The translations under genes were made by a program, and so were the position numbers. The notes beneath the pieces were generated by a model. That model saw only the letters and a list, made by a program, of their open reading frames with translations, was not told the DNA's origin and ran no database searches. DNA of 64,000 bases from Candidatus Zixiibacteriota bacterium (lineage in GTDB: Bacteria; Zixibacteria; MSB-5A5; CAIYYT01). Positions 44,205-53,673 of this stretch are shown here, one piece after another (the first letter of the stretch is position 1; each line of letters opens with the position of its first letter). Location of the stretch: assembly GCA_020853795.1 (NCBI GenBank), contig JADYYF010000071.1, positions 1-64,000 on the forward strand. The letters are read 5' to 3'.

Positions 44205-45473
44205 ATGCGAGTCGTCTCTGGCGGGAGAAGATACAATCCGGTGGACAAGAACCGATCGGTGGGCTCTGACAATGCTCGAACGGGACTTCCCTTAAGGCAC
44301 TTCTTCAGGTTAATCTGGCCCGGTTTGGCGATCGTCTTCATGATCGAGCTGGCGGCGATCTGGTTTATCGACGTGACCATCGAAGCCGATGCCGGCGAAT
44401 ATGTACAGATCAGTGGTAATCTCGCCGCCAAGGGGATCTATAGCTTCGACGGCGAGACTCCAACGCGTCTGCGTCAGCCGGTCTACCCGCTGTTTCTCTA
44501 TCTGGTCTACTGGCAACTGGGCCAAAGCTACGCTGTCGTCAGGCTCTTGCAGGCACTCGTTGGGATCGTGGCATTTGTCCTGATCTTGAGAAGCTACGAC
44601 TACCTGCTTCCGCGATCCGGTCTTCGCTGGGCATCAATCATCGTCGGCAGCTATTTCCCCCTCTGGATCAACTGCGTCTTTATCCTCACCGAAATGCTGA
44701 CCATCTGCGGCGTCGCCCTCTTTGTCTATTGGCTGGTTCGCTCCGTATGTGAGGTCCGCCTGCGGCCGGCGGTTTGGTGCGGTCTTGCGCTTGGCCTCTG
44801 CATTTTGACCAGACCGATTGCCCTTTCACTACTCCTGCTCGTGTGGCTTCCCTTTCTCCTGCCCGCACGGCGTCGACTCCTGCGGTTGGCAGTGCTGATC
44901 GGAACCACGGTGGTCGTCGTTATGCCCTGGGCAGTTCGCAACGGCGCCGCGACTGGCGTTTTCACCCCGATTTCCGCTGAGCTGACCTACCATTCTCTCT
45001 ACACGCGCGTACACAACGCCGAAGTCCCGGGTGATTCTCTCAAGTCATACCCCGAGCTGGCGCAGCGCGGCGGTAGTGACACCCAGGCCGTCGGCGCCCT
45101 CTGGCGTTCTTTCGCGTCCGATCCCTTACGCTTCACCATTAACGGCGTCGGCCGGATGCTTTACGCCTGGAGCTATTTCCCCGGCTCACGAAATTACTTT
45201 GATCGCCCGGCACTGCGTGTCCTTTCTCACTCGATCCAGGGTCTGATGCTCCTGGGCATTGTTGTCGGTCTGCTGTTGGTGGATCGCCGCGCCCGGGTCC
45301 TCCTGCTCTATCCGGCGCTCTGCTTTTCTTCGGTACTGATTCTCACCGAGGCCATCTCGCGTTCGCTGCTGCCGATTATGCCGCCTCTCCTGCTGGCACT
45401 TGCATTTGCGTTGCGCTCTTGTTGGAGACGCCTGACCGATCATCCCGTCCAACCCGACGGCCAATTTACTTGA
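44205..45473 (+). CDS. GT-C-type membrane protein (glycosyltransferase 39-like)
   Basis: A polytopic membrane protein of about 420 residues with 10 or more helices. The first extracytoplasmic loop carries an acidic pair (IEADAGEYVQISGNL), as in dolichyl/undecaprenyl-phosphate-sugar glycosyltransferases of the GT39/ArnT-like type, followed by LRQPVYPLFLYLVYWQLG. These usually move a sugar from a lipid carrier to an exported acceptor. The N-terminus before the first helix is Arg-rich. The start is unclear: ATG 44205, GTG 44241 (after a distant GGGAG) and TTG 44163 are all in frame. A promoter precedes the next gene, so the two need not be co-transcribed. Confidence 0.65.
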   Translation: MRVVSGGRRYNPVDKNRSVGSDNARTGLPLRHFFRLIWPGLAIVFMIELAAIWFIDVTIEADAGEYVQISGNLAAKGIYSFDGETPTRLRQPVYPLFLYLVYWQLGQSYAVVRLLQALVGIVAFVLILRSYDYLLPRSGLRWASIIVGSYFPLWINCVFILTEMLTICGVALFVYWLVRSVCEVRLRPAVWCGLALGLCILTRPIALSLLLLVWLPFLLPARRRLLRLAVLIGTTVVVVMPWAVRNGAATGVFTPISAELTYHSLYTRVHNAEVPGDSLKSYPELAQRGGSDTQAVGALWRSFASDPLRFTINGVGRMLYAWSYFPGSRNYFDRPALRVLSHSIQGLMLLGIVVGLLLVDRRARVLLLYPALCFSSVLILTEAISRSLLPIMPPLLLALAFALRSCWRRLTDHPVQPDGQFT

Positions 45474-45498
45474 CAATATCGACTCCTGCCCCTACCAT
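45470..45498 (+). promoter_or_regulatory. Promoter of the membrane-protein gene at 45513
   Basis: TTGACA (45470-45475), 17 bases, then TACCAT (45493-45498). It overlaps the end of the upstream gene. The -10 box is only 14 bases from ATG 45513. Confidence 0.5.
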
Positions 45499-45512
45499 GC
45501 TTGCCAATCACT

Positions 45513-46667
45513 ATGGCGCTGACTTCTGACCTGCGTTACGATTTCTGGGATATCCTCAAAGCGCCGCGGCTGGCGATCTCGGGCAAAAACCTTATCGCTC
45601 AGGCGCGGCCGCTCTGGTATGGCTATTTGGCCTACCTCGTCCTGACCTACCTGGCGCTGATGTTCCAAGGTCAGTCCTTTGCGGAAATCTGGTCGCGCTT
45701 AACTCTTTTCCCCATTCTCGGCTGCGAATATTCACACTGGTACAGCTTTGCCCTCTGGATTGCCGGCATTCTCATTGTGATCGGCTTCTATGATTACGGT
45801 AACCTGAAGGTGGCCAAACTTGCCTTTGAGGAGGTCCGCGGCAACTACTTCTATCCTCATGCCGCCGCCGCGACCGATGCCCGCGCAAATCTGTTGCCGC
45901 TGTGGGTTGCCGGCGGACTGGTGCTGTTACTCATCGCGGTTCTGGCCGCGATTCAGAGTGTGCTCAGTCTGATCGCGCTGATTCCCGGCGTCGGTGAAGT
46001 TCTGTACGCGCTGCTCTACGCGGTGCCGTTTTTTCTCTGGTCGCTTTTTCTCGTCTTCCTCGCCTTCGGCCTGACCACCGGCATTCTCACCCTGCCGGCA
46101 ATCATTGTTGCCCGCGAGAAAGAGACCTTCGGCGCCACCTTCTACATCTATAACATCATCTGGTCCCAGCCGCTGCGCTGGCTCGGCACAACCGTCGTCG
46201 GCATCGCCCTGGCTAAAATTGGAATCTGGGTGCTCGGCTATTTCTTCATGCGCGCCCTCCAGCTCACCAATTTCCTTTCGACCCTCTTCGCCGGCGAGAA
46301 GGCCGGCAACATCCTGATGTCCGCCTACAACCTGCTTGAACCGGCGCGGCCGTTGCTGAACTTCTTCACGACCCTTTATCCCGGCTCGTCGATCGGTTAC
46401 GACTGGATCAGTTTCGGCGGGCAATATCAACCGGTCGGTGCCGAGTACATCGCGGCCATCATCATCGCGCTGGCACTGCTCGCGCTCTGGATTGTGATCA
46501 TTTCTTACGGAATCAACATTATTACCTGTTCGCAACTGCTCGGCTTCCTGCTCGTGCACTACAAGGAGGACAAGGTCAAGCTGACCGAGGACATCGCCAA
46601 TCGCACGCCGGAACCGAATGAGATCATCCCGGACAAGCCGCTAACGGACGACCGGCTACCCTCATAA
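45513..46667 (+). CDS. Polytopic membrane protein, function unknown
   Basis: A 384-residue protein with about seven membrane helices, starting with a cytoplasmic helix ([21 protein letters not shown]) and ending with a charged tail ([19 protein letters not shown]). I recognise no family. ATG 45513 has no ribosome binding site and its -10 box is close by, so the mRNA may be almost leaderless; TTG 45501 is the in-frame alternative. lepA starts 31 bases after its stop, so the two are probably one transcript. Confidence 0.7.
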   Translation: MALTSDLRYDFWDILKAPRLAISGKNLIAQARPLWYGYLAYLVLTYLALMFQGQSFAEIWSRLTLFPILGCEYSHWYSFALWIAGILIVIGFYDYGNLKVAKLAFEEVRGNYFYPHAAAATDARANLLPLWVAGGLVLLLIAVLAAIQSVLSLIALIPGVGEVLYALLYAVPFFLWSLFLVFLAFGLTTGILTLPAIIVAREKETFGATFYIYNIIWSQPLRWLGTTVVGIALAKIGIWVLGYFFMRALQLTNFLSTLFAGEKAGNILMSAYNLLEPARPLLNFFTTLYPGSSIGYDWISFGGQYQPVGAEYIAAIIIALALLALWIVIISYGINIITCSQLLGFLLVHYKEDKVKLTEDIANRTPEPNEIIPDKPLTDDRLPS

Positions 46668-46698
46668 CCGCCGCCGACGCCGCGTACTCACTACGACT

Positions 46699-48504
46699 AT
46701 GGAACACGTTAAGTACATCCGCAACTTCTCGATTATCGCGCATATCGACCACGGCAAGTCGACCCTCGCCGATCGCCTTCTCGAAATGACGCGTACCATC
46801 AACATCACGCATAAGCAGATGCTCGACAGCATGGATCTCGAGCAGGAACGCGGCATCACCATCAAGGCGCATGCCATCCGCATGCAATACAAGGCCAACA
46901 ACGGCCATACCTATATTCTCAACCTGATCGACACCCCCGGCCACGTCGACTTCTCCTACGAGGTCTCCCGCTCGATCGCAGCCTGTGAAGGCGCCCTGCT
47001 CGTCGTCGACGCGTCGCAAGGGATCGAAGCCCAGACTCTGTCCAATCTCTACAAGGCGCTCGACCAGAACCTCGAGATCATTCCGGTCATCAACAAGATC
47101 GACTTGCCGCATGCCGAACCGGAACGCGTCGCCGACTCGATCGAAAACCTGATCGGCTGCCTGCGCGCGGAAATCCTGATGGCCTCCGCCAAGCAGGGCA
47201 TCGGCATTCACGAAATTCTCGAGGCCATCGTCAATCGCATTCCACCGCCGACCACACATGTCAAAGCTCCCCTGCGCGCAATGATCTTCGACTCCAAGTT
47301 CGACAGCTATCGCGGCGCCGTGCCGTATATCCGCGTCGTCGACGGCTCCGTCAAGAAGGGCGATCACGTACGCTTCTTCTCGACCGGTATCGAATACGAA
47401 GTCGACGAAGTCGGTCACCTGATTATCGATCGGGTGCCGGCGAAAAAGCTCGCCGCCGGCGAAGTCGGCTACCTGGTCTGCAACATCCGCAACGTCTCCG
47501 ATGCCAAGGTCGGCGACACGATTACGCACGCCGAACACGGCGCCGATACGCCGCTGCCCGGTTTCAAAGAAATCAAGTCGATGGTCTATTCCGGCATCTA
47601 TCCGGCGACCACCGAACGCTACGACCAGTTGCGCGAAGCCCTCGAGAAGCTCAAGCTCAACGACGCCTCCCTGACCTACGAGCCGGAATCGTCGCTCGCC
47701 CTCGGCTTCGGTTTCCGCTGCGGCTTCCTCGGGCTGCTCCATCTGGAAATCGTCCACGAGCGCCTCGAGCGCGAATTCGGCGTCACAATCGTCAATACCG
47801 TCCCCAACGTCGAATATCACGTGCACACGATCAAGGGCGATGTCGTCAAGGTGGACAATCCCTCCAAAATGCCGCCGCCGCTGACCGTCGATCATATCGA
47901 AGAACCATTCGTCACCGCGCAGATCATTACTCCGACCGAGTACATTGGCCCGATCATGAAGATGATCGCCGAGCGCCGCGGCGAATTCAAGGCAACCCAC
48001 TATCCTGATCCCAGCCGCGCCACGCTCGAGTTCAACCTGCCTCTGTCAGAGATCATTTTCGATTTCCACGACAAGTTGAAATCGATTTCGCGCGGCTACG
48101 CCTCGCTCGACTACGACTTCCTCGAGATGCGCGCAAGCAAGCTGGTCAAGCTCGATATCCTGCTCAACTCAGAGCCGGTCGACGCCCTCTCCTGCCTGAT
48201 CCACCACGACCGCGCCCAAGTGTGGGGCCGCAAACTCTGCAAGAAACTGCAGGAACTGATTCCGCGGCAAATGTTCGAGGTTGTCATCCAGGCGGCCATC
48301 GGCTCGCGCATCATCGCCCGCGAATCGGTGCGGCCGATGCGCAAAAACGTCACCGCCAAGTGCTATGGCGGCGATATCTCGCGCAAACGCAAACTGCTGG
48401 AAAAACAGAAAGAGGGGAAGAAGAAGATGAAGCAGATCGGCTCTGTCGAACTCCCGCAGGAAGCCTTCCTCGCCGTCCTCCAAATCGACCGCGACGGGGA
48501 ATGA
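46699..48504 (+). CDS. lepA: Elongation factor 4 (LepA)
   Basis: EF4 is a ribosome-binding GTPase that back-translocates or remodels ribosomes. The 601-residue protein has G1 [10 protein letters not shown]2 [10 protein letters not shown]3 DTPGH, G4 NKID and G5 SAK, domain II, two EF-G-like alpha/beta domains and the LepA-specific C-terminal domain ending with [17 protein letters not shown]. Length matches the family. It follows an unknown membrane protein; in many bacteria lepA instead precedes lepB, which here lies 3 kb downstream on the same strand. Confidence 0.97.
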   Translation: MEHVKYIRNFSIIAHIDHGKSTLADRLLEMTRTINITHKQMLDSMDLEQERGITIKAHAIRMQYKANNGHTYILNLIDTPGHVDFSYEVSRSIAACEGALLVVDASQGIEAQTLSNLYKALDQNLEIIPVINKIDLPHAEPERVADSIENLIGCLRAEILMASAKQGIGIHEILEAIVNRIPPPTTHVKAPLRAMIFDSKFDSYRGAVPYIRVVDGSVKKGDHVRFFSTGIEYEVDEVGHLIIDRVPAKKLAAGEVGYLVCNIRNVSDAKVGDTITHAEHGADTPLPGFKEIKSMVYSGIYPATTERYDQLREALEKLKLNDASLTYEPESSLALGFGFRCGFLGLLHLEIVHERLEREFGVTIVNTVPNVEYHVHTIKGDVVKVDNPSKMPPPLTVDHIEEPFVTAQIITPTEYIGPIMKMIAERRGEFKATHYPDPSRATLEFNLPLSEIIFDFHDKLKSISRGYASLDYDFLEMRASKLVKLDILLNSEPVDALSCLIHHDRAQVWGRKLCKKLQELIPRQMFEVVIQAAIGSRIIARESVRPMRKNVTAKCYGGDISRKRKLLEKQKEGKKKMKQIGSVELPQEAFLAVLQIDRDGE

Positions 48505-48528
48505 CTCCCGGTTGAGTGGAAATGCAGC

Positions 48529-49185
48529 TCAATCGATACTTGCGATCCCGATGATATTTGGCTCGGCGTAAAGACAGACTCCAGTCTCGAACAATCGATT
48601 GGACACGTCAAAAATGTCCTCCACCCCTTTCTCCTCCTGTACAAGTAGATAGGAATCATTGAGCCAATCCGGCGTCAGGAGAATGCGCAGGCCACACGCG
48701 GCAAACAACGAATCTCGCTCGCGCAGGCTGAGTTCCTGTTTGAAATTGACCAATGTCTGGTTGACGACGGTCGACGGGAAACAGTCAAACATGACGCACT
48801 CGCCGTCCCTGAAGACCGGATATGCAAACCGCACTCGCTCGTCGGCACGCAAAGCCGCCAGCAACCATCCAATGTCTGTCCCCGGTACCGTTCGGAAGAA
48901 GTTAAACCCCCAACCAAGTTCCTTGTGTCGGACATTATCCTGCAACATCTCGTTCTCGGCGGCGTATTGCTCCATTTCCACCGAATCAAGTTCGGCCTCA
49001 AAGCGGATCAACACTACCGAGTCAACCGGAGTCAAGAAGATCGAGTCAACCCCGTTCAAGTCGTAGATGAACCACTTTTTGGTGATCGGGACGATTTCTT
49101 TCTTGGGCTCGGTGACCTTTTCTGTACATCCGCTGCCCGCAAACACCAATCCGCCCAGAACCACCGCCAATACTACCTTTTTCAC
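48529..49185 (-). CDS. Lipoprotein resembling a subtilase propeptide, no protease domain
   Basis: GTG 49185 follows AAAGGAG and begins a lipoprotein signal peptide with lipobox GSGC (Cys22). The 218-residue product then has a beta-alpha-beta pattern: a strand near TLVNFKQELSLRERDSLFAA, a central strand LRILLTPDWLNDSYLLVQEE and a closing CLYAEPNIIGIA. This pattern, with AEPN near the end, is common in propeptides (I9-like or fervidolysin-type) of secreted subtilases. Here nothing follows, so a stand-alone inhibitor or chaperone is possible. The assignment rests on resemblance only. It converges on lepA with a 24-base gap and no terminator is obvious. Confidence 0.65.
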   Translation of the reverse strand: MKKVVLAVVLGGLVFAGSGCTEKVTEPKKEIVPITKKWFIYDLNGVDSIFLTPVDSVVLIRFEAELDSVEMEQYAAENEMLQDNVRHKELGWGFNFFRTVPGTDIGWLLAALRADERVRFAYPVFRDGECVMFDCFPSTVVNQTLVNFKQELSLRERDSLFAACGLRILLTPDWLNDSYLLVQEEKGVEDIFDVSNRLFETGVCLYAEPNIIGIASID

Positions 49186-49409
49186 TGCCAACTCCTTTCC
49201 CCAAAATGCACCACCCCATATTATACGTGGACAGTCCACTCTCGTTTAGTGCCAAATCCCGCAGATCAAACTCTTGATGTTGCTGTGCTTCGCACTTCGC
49301 CGCTCCCGCTGCAGCGCGAAATCCGTCTTTCTCCGTGCAACTCACGACTCTTCCTCACCCAGTGCCCATTGCGATCAATAGATATGGTTAACATCGATCC
49401 ACATTTTAC

Positions 49410-49437
49410 TTGACAATTAAGTTAGTGATCCTAAACT
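49410..49437 (+). promoter_or_regulatory. Promoter of the first cytochrome c lipoprotein gene
   Basis: TTGACA (49410-49415), 16 bases, then TAAACT (49432-49437), about 30 bases before ATG 49468. The downstream paralogue has the same pair. Confidence 0.7.
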
Positions 49438-49467
49438 TACAGCCTCAACCCACGCAAGGAGTGAATC

Positions 49468-50058
49468 ATGAAACCCTCAACCGCCAAATTCCTGATCCTG
49501 TTTTCGCTTTCCGGCGCGACCCTCTTGCTGATCACTTGCGCCCAAAGCGGGAGCAAACCGCTAACCGAGGCTGAACTCGTCCAACGCGGCGCCTATCTCG
49601 TCTCGTCCGGCCTCTGCAATGATTGCCACTCGCCCAAGAAATTCACCGCCGCCGGGCCGGTCCCGGACGAGTCGATTCTCCTCTCCGGCCACCCGGCCTC
49701 GCTGCCGGCGCTGGAGTTCCCCGCCGACAAACTCGATCCCAACGGCTGGGCGGTCACGGCCAATGCCCACTTTACCGCCTGGGCCGGCCCCTGGGGCGTC
49801 TCCTTCACGGCCAATCTGACGCCGGATGAAAAAACCGGTCTCGGTTCCTGGAAGGTCGAGGACTTCATCAAGGCGATGCGCAGCGGCAAACATATGGGCA
49901 CCGGCCGCGACATCCTGCCGCCGATGCCGTGGCCGCTGATCGGCAAGATGTCCGATGACGATCTCAAGGCGATCTTCGCCTATCTTCAGTCATTGCCGGC
50001 CGTGCCGAATCTCGTTCCCGGCCCGATTCCGCCGCCGGCACCGCCCGCACAGAATTAG
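49468..50058 (+). CDS. Monohaem cytochrome c lipoprotein (copy 1)
   Basis: A 196-residue lipoprotein: signal peptide with lipobox LITC (Cys24), then a c-type cytochrome domain with haem motif CNDCH and a distal Met in ILPPMPW, and a Pro-rich tail. It resembles diheme/monoheme cytochrome c subunits that shuttle electrons at the outer face of the inner membrane or on the outer membrane. AAGGAG is seven bases before ATG. The paralogue at 50227 is similar along its whole length (about two thirds of positions by eye). Partner not identified. Confidence 0.87.
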   Translation: MKPSTAKFLILFSLSGATLLLITCAQSGSKPLTEAELVQRGAYLVSSGLCNDCHSPKKFTAAGPVPDESILLSGHPASLPALEFPADKLDPNGWAVTANAHFTAWAGPWGVSFTANLTPDEKTGLGSWKVEDFIKAMRSGKHMGTGRDILPPMPWPLIGKMSDDDLKAIFAYLQSLPAVPNLVPGPIPPPAPPAQN

Positions 50059-50091
50059 TGTGCCGTCGCCGCTCACTTGCCCTTTCCTGAG

Positions 50092-50124
50092 TCCCCGCTC
50101 CCCGGCCCGAGCGGGGATTTCTTT
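50092..50124 (+). terminator. Rho-independent terminator of the first cytochrome gene
   Basis: TCCCCGCTC (50092-50100) and its complement (50109-50117) form a nine-bp stem followed by TTTCTTT. Confidence 0.8.
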
Positions 50125-50168
50125 GGTCCGGACGTGTTGATTCTGGTCTTTGTAGCTCTATATTTTTC

Positions 50169-50196
50169 TTGACACCTCCGGCACACGCACTAAACT
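50169..50196 (+). promoter_or_regulatory. Promoter of the second cytochrome c lipoprotein gene
   Basis: TTGACA (50169-50174), 16 bases, TAAACT (50191-50196), the same boxes and spacing as before the first copy, and AACGCAAGGAGTG before the start as well. Confidence 0.7.
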
Positions 50197-50226
50197 ACCG
50201 GCGGAAACTAACGCAAGGAGTGTCTC

Positions 50227-50829
50227 ATGCAGCCAACCACTGCCAAGATCGTACTTTTCCTGTCGCTGATCGGTGCTGCGTTGCTCTTGATTACCTGTGC
50301 CCAAAGCGGCAGTGGCGACCAACCCTTGACCCAGGAACAACTCGTCAAACGCGGCGAGTACCTCGTCACAATTGGCGGATGCAACGATTGCCATTCGCCG
50401 AAGAAGTTCGGACCGAAGGGCCCCGAGCCTGATCCGTCGATCCTGCTCTCGGGTCATCCCGCTAACGCCGGTGTGCCGGAGCTGGTCCCCGGCATTCCCA
50501 ATCCTGCCGGCTGGATGGCGGCGTGCAATGCGCACATGACCGCCTGGGTCGGCCCCTGGGGGATTTCCTTTGCTGCCAATCTCACGCCCGATTCCCAGAC
50601 TGGGATCGGCGACTGGGAAGAGGCCGATTTCATCAAGGCGATGCGCACCGGCCAGCATCTCGGCATGGGTCGCGACATCCTGCCGCCGATGCCGTGGCAA
50701 TCCATCGGCAAGTCCACCGACGCGGACCTCAAGGCGATCTTTGCCTACCTGAAGTCGCTCCCCGCAATCCCGAATCTGGTGCCGGGTCCGATTCCGCCGC
50801 CGCAGTCGGAAGCGCCCGCACACAACTAA
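50227..50829 (+). CDS. Monohaem cytochrome c lipoprotein (copy 2)
   Basis: A 200-residue paralogue of the gene just upstream. It has the lipobox LITC, haem motif CNDCH, the AAFTAW-like AHMTAWVGPWGISF segment, a distal Met in ILPPMPW and the same Pro-rich end (LVPGPIPPP). Differences gather in the segment between the haem motif and the AHMTAW region, where the product is a few residues longer. Its own promoter shows that the duplication included the control region. A tandem pair with independent terminators suggests either dosage or divergence for two redox partners. Confidence 0.87.
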   Translation: MQPTTAKIVLFLSLIGAALLLITCAQSGSGDQPLTQEQLVKRGEYLVTIGGCNDCHSPKKFGPKGPEPDPSILLSGHPANAGVPELVPGIPNPAGWMAACNAHMTAWVGPWGISFAANLTPDSQTGIGDWEEADFIKAMRTGQHLGMGRDILPPMPWQSIGKSTDADLKAIFAYLKSLPAIPNLVPGPIPPPQSEAPAHN

Positions 50830-50860
50830 TCATCAGCTGCCGAAATGTGTCACAACCCGA

Positions 50861-50886
50861 ACGGCAGGAGCCAACGCTCCTGCCGT
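50861..50886 (+). terminator. Terminator hairpin after the second cytochrome gene
   Basis: ACGGCAGGAG and its complement (10 bp, six-base loop) lie 32 bases after the stop; the following CGTTGTTG is only weakly T-rich. Confidence 0.55.
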
Positions 50887-50910
50887 CGTTGTTGAGTTAC
50901 AGCTATTCCG

Positions 50911-51264
50911 TCACTGCGGCACAATCATTCCCCGGAACATGAAATACGCCGCTCCGATCAGACACAGCCCCGCCCACAGGAAGTCCAGCTTCAGGTCTTC
51001 CTTCATATAGACGACGCTGAAGAGCGCAAACACGCACATCGTGATAATCTCCTGCATCACCTTCAGTTGACTGAGATTGAAATGCTGATAGCCGATGCGG
51101 TTGGCCGGCACCTGCAGGCAATATTCAAAGAAGGCCACACCCCAGCTGATCAAAATCACAATGACCAGCGGCTTCGCCTTGAAATCGCGCAAATGCCCGT
51201 ACCACGCATAGGTCATAAAGAAGTTTGATGCAATCAGCAGCAGCACCGTCGACAAACGTCCCAT
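50911..51264 (-). CDS. DUF486 (DMT-like) small membrane protein
   Basis: A 117-residue protein with four predicted helices that matches the DUF486 family by its conserved AWYGHLR, WGVAFFEYCLQVPANRIG and FSLSQLK-like (FNLSQLKVMQEI) segments. Function of the family is unknown; its fold is close to small multidrug-resistance/DMT transporters. GAGGACATTT precedes ATG 51264. It is single, minus strand, between plus-strand genes. Confidence 0.88.
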   Translation of the reverse strand: MGRLSTVLLLIASNFFMTYAWYGHLRDFKAKPLVIVILISWGVAFFEYCLQVPANRIGYQHFNLSQLKVMQEIITMCVFALFSVVYMKEDLKLDFLWAGLCLIGAAYFMFRGMIVPQ

Positions 51265-51483
51265 AAATGTCCTCTATCCCCAGGCTAAGATTTCTCGCTC
51301 CTGCCGGCCTGGTCGCGCCGCCGGCTTGGCTGCTAATCAGCGCGTTCGCCCCGGTCAAAACAATCCCAAAATTATGCCCCGGAGCAAGGGGCACGACTGT
51401 CAGTCGTTCCACTCCGAAACGCCGCTGAAACTGCATTTGGCTGCTCAAAAAACCGGGACGAAAAGCCGATATACTTGGTGTAC

Positions 51484-52176
51484 ATGGCAACAGAGATTAC
51501 CACCATCGGCGCCGCGCGCGCTTTGCGTCGCAAGCGGCAGTCTCACATCAAAGAATATGTCGAAGCGATCCTGATCGCGGTGGTGATTGCCGTCATCCTG
51601 CGCATGTTCGTGGTGCAGGCCTACCGCGTCTCCTCCGGATCGATGGAATACACCTTGCTCGAAGGCGATTTCCTCTTCGTCAACAAGTTCGCCTACCGCT
51701 TCGCCGAACCACAGCTTAACGACATCATTATCTTCGAATTCCCGATGAATCCCACCAAGGATTACATCAAGCGTATCGTCGCCGGGCCGGGACAAGTGGT
51801 TGAAATCAAGGACAAGCAGCTTCTGGTCGACGGCCAGCCGGTGCCGCTCCTGGCCGGCATGCACCATAGCGATCCCGATACCCTGCCCGACCTCTATTCC
51901 TCGCGCGATCAATTCGGTCCGATGCAGGTACCGGCCGATCACTATTTCGTTCTCGGCGACAACCGTGACGACAGCCAGGACTCGCGCTTCTGGGGCTTCC
52001 TCGACAAGAGCCACATTAAGGGCAAAGCACTCTTCATCTATTTCAGTTGGGCGCCCGATCCCAACGCCCCCAATGTCGAACCGCCCTACATTTTTGATTT
52101 CTTCTCGGCGTTCTTCTACAACCTGGGGCATTTCTTCGAACGCGCCCGTTTCGATCGCATGTTCAGCATGCTCTAA
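51484..52176 (+). CDS. lepB: Signal peptidase I (LepB)
   Basis: LepB removes signal peptides from exported proteins. The 230-residue product has one N-terminal membrane helix (about 27-47), the catalytic Ser53 in SSGSMEYT, the general base Lys96 in DYIKRIVAGPG, and the conserved GDNRDDSQDSRFWG box near residue 160. A C-terminal amphipathic extension of about 35 residues (rich in Phe) is longer than in short forms. ATG 51484 was chosen (MATEITT); TTG 51475 and GTG 51478 are in frame. No strong ribosome binding site is visible. Confidence 0.95.
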   Translation: MATEITTIGAARALRRKRQSHIKEYVEAILIAVVIAVILRMFVVQAYRVSSGSMEYTLLEGDFLFVNKFAYRFAEPQLNDIIIFEFPMNPTKDYIKRIVAGPGQVVEIKDKQLLVDGQPVPLLAGMHHSDPDTLPDLYSSRDQFGPMQVPADHYFVLGDNRDDSQDSRFWGFLDKSHIKGKALFIYFSWAPDPNAPNVEPPYIFDFFSAFFYNLGHFFERARFDRMFSML

Positions 52177-52299
52177 ACTCGCCGCCAGTCTTTTTCGCTC
52201 CCGCTCTTGCGCTTCCTGTCCGGAGTCCTTATAATCTTTAAAGCATGAGCGATCTTCCGCTATCACGCTTGATCACTTTGGGCCGGCAGGAACTCCGCC

Positions 52300-53589
52300 G
52301 TGGATAACGCCGGCTTCGAAATCCTCGCCATCGCCATCCTGATCCTGCTGAACGGCTTCTTCGCCGGCTCCGAAATCTCGATTCTTGCCGTCCGCAAGAG
52401 CCAGATTCGCAACCTGATTGCGCAAGGCGACAAGTCCGCCAAGAAGATTTCCGAACTGCTGGCCCAACCTGAGGATTTCATCGCCACCATTCAGGTCGGC
52501 GTCACCGTCGCCGGCACCCTCGGTTCCGTGCTCGGCGGCCGCTCGCTTGTACCGATTCTCCAGCCCTATTTTGAGTCCTTTAAGGTATCGCCCGAAGCCG
52601 CCGAAAATCTGGCGATCACCGCCGTCGTGATTATTCTCTCCGCCCTGTTCTTGATTCTGGGCGAACTTGTCCCCAAGTACCTCGCCGTCAGTTTCCCGGA
52701 GAAGCTCGCCCTCGGCGTCGCTCCGTCCGTCTCCGTCTTCTCGAAAATCGCCTATTTGCCCTCCAAGCTCCTTAGCTCGATCGCGCGCCTGATCCTCCGG
52801 CCGTTCGGGTTGGTCGATCGCAAAGTCGAATCGGCACATACCGATGAGGAGATCAACCTTATTCTGAGTGAAGGTCACGACCGCGGCGATTTCGATCAGG
52901 CCGAGCGCGATCTGATTCGCGGCGTCTTCGAGTTCGCCGATACCACCGTTCGCCAGGCCATGACGCCGCGCACCCGCATCGTCGGCCTCGACCTCACCAG
53001 CCGCCACGATGATATTCTGCGCAAAATCTCCGAGGAGGGCTATTCGCGTTATCCGGTCTACGAGGAGTCGCTCGATAACATCAAGGGCGTCGTCCACACC
53101 AAGGACGTCATCAATGTCCTCGTCCACGCCCAATTGGTGATCCTGCAGGATCTGATCCGCCCGGTCGCTTTCGTCCCCGATTCCAAGCTCATTTCCACTC
53201 AGCTGCACGAATTCCAGCGCACCCAGCAACACATGGCGATCGTCCTCGACGAATTTGGCGGTACTGCCGGCCTGATTACGCTGGAGGACATCGTCGAAGA
53301 AATCGTCGGCGAAATCCGTGACGAGCACGACACCGAACTGGAACCCTTTATCCTGATCAACGACCGCCTGTGCCAGGTGCAGGCGTCATATCCCCTGGAG
53401 GATTTCAACCGGATGTTCGAGGTCGAACTCGATGAAGAAGCAGCCAACACTGTCGGCGGCTTCGTCTTCGATCACCTCGGCAAGATCCCCCGCCAGGGCG
53501 AGCGCGTCGTGATCGATAACCTGCAGTTCGAAATCCTGCTGGTCAAAGGTCCGCGCATCGAACGCGTGCGCGTCAAGAAGCTCGAATAG
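52300..53589 (+). CDS. CNNM/CorC-family membrane protein with CBS pair (second copy)
   Basis: A 429-residue HlyC/CorC-family protein beginning with GTG 52300. Four hydrophobic segments lie in the first 150 residues (DUF21/CNNM; AGSEISILAVRKS is typical), a CBS pair at about 205-335 (VRQAMTPRTRIVGL, FGGTAGLITLEDIVEEIVGEI) and a CorC_HlyC domain at about 340-429. It is like the gene at 16599-17882 but longer in the membrane part and clearly a different branch. Likely a divalent-cation or related transporter. Confidence 0.9.
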   Translation: MDNAGFEILAIAILILLNGFFAGSEISILAVRKSQIRNLIAQGDKSAKKISELLAQPEDFIATIQVGVTVAGTLGSVLGGRSLVPILQPYFESFKVSPEAAENLAITAVVIILSALFLILGELVPKYLAVSFPEKLALGVAPSVSVFSKIAYLPSKLLSSIARLILRPFGLVDRKVESAHTDEEINLILSEGHDRGDFDQAERDLIRGVFEFADTTVRQAMTPRTRIVGLDLTSRHDDILRKISEEGYSRYPVYEESLDNIKGVVHTKDVINVLVHAQLVILQDLIRPVAFVPDSKLISTQLHEFQRTQQHMAIVLDEFGGTAGLITLEDIVEEIVGEIRDEHDTELEPFILINDRLCQVQASYPLEDFNRMFEVELDEEAANTVGGFVFDHLGKIPRQGERVVIDNLQFEILLVKGPRIERVRVKKLE

Positions 53590-53614
53590 CTCAACCGGAA
53601 ACCCGCAAAATGCA

Positions 53615-53642
53615 ACGCGGCGCGTAAATTCACCCGCCGCGT
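53615..53642. terminator. Possible shared terminator between convergent genes
   Basis: ACGCGGCG and its complement CGCCGCGT form an eight-bp stem with a 12-base loop between the CNNM stop and the M16 stop. Neither side has a strong T run. Confidence 0.4.
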
Positions 53643-53673
53643 CTATTCTCCAACTTGAGCGTCGCTCGCCGCG

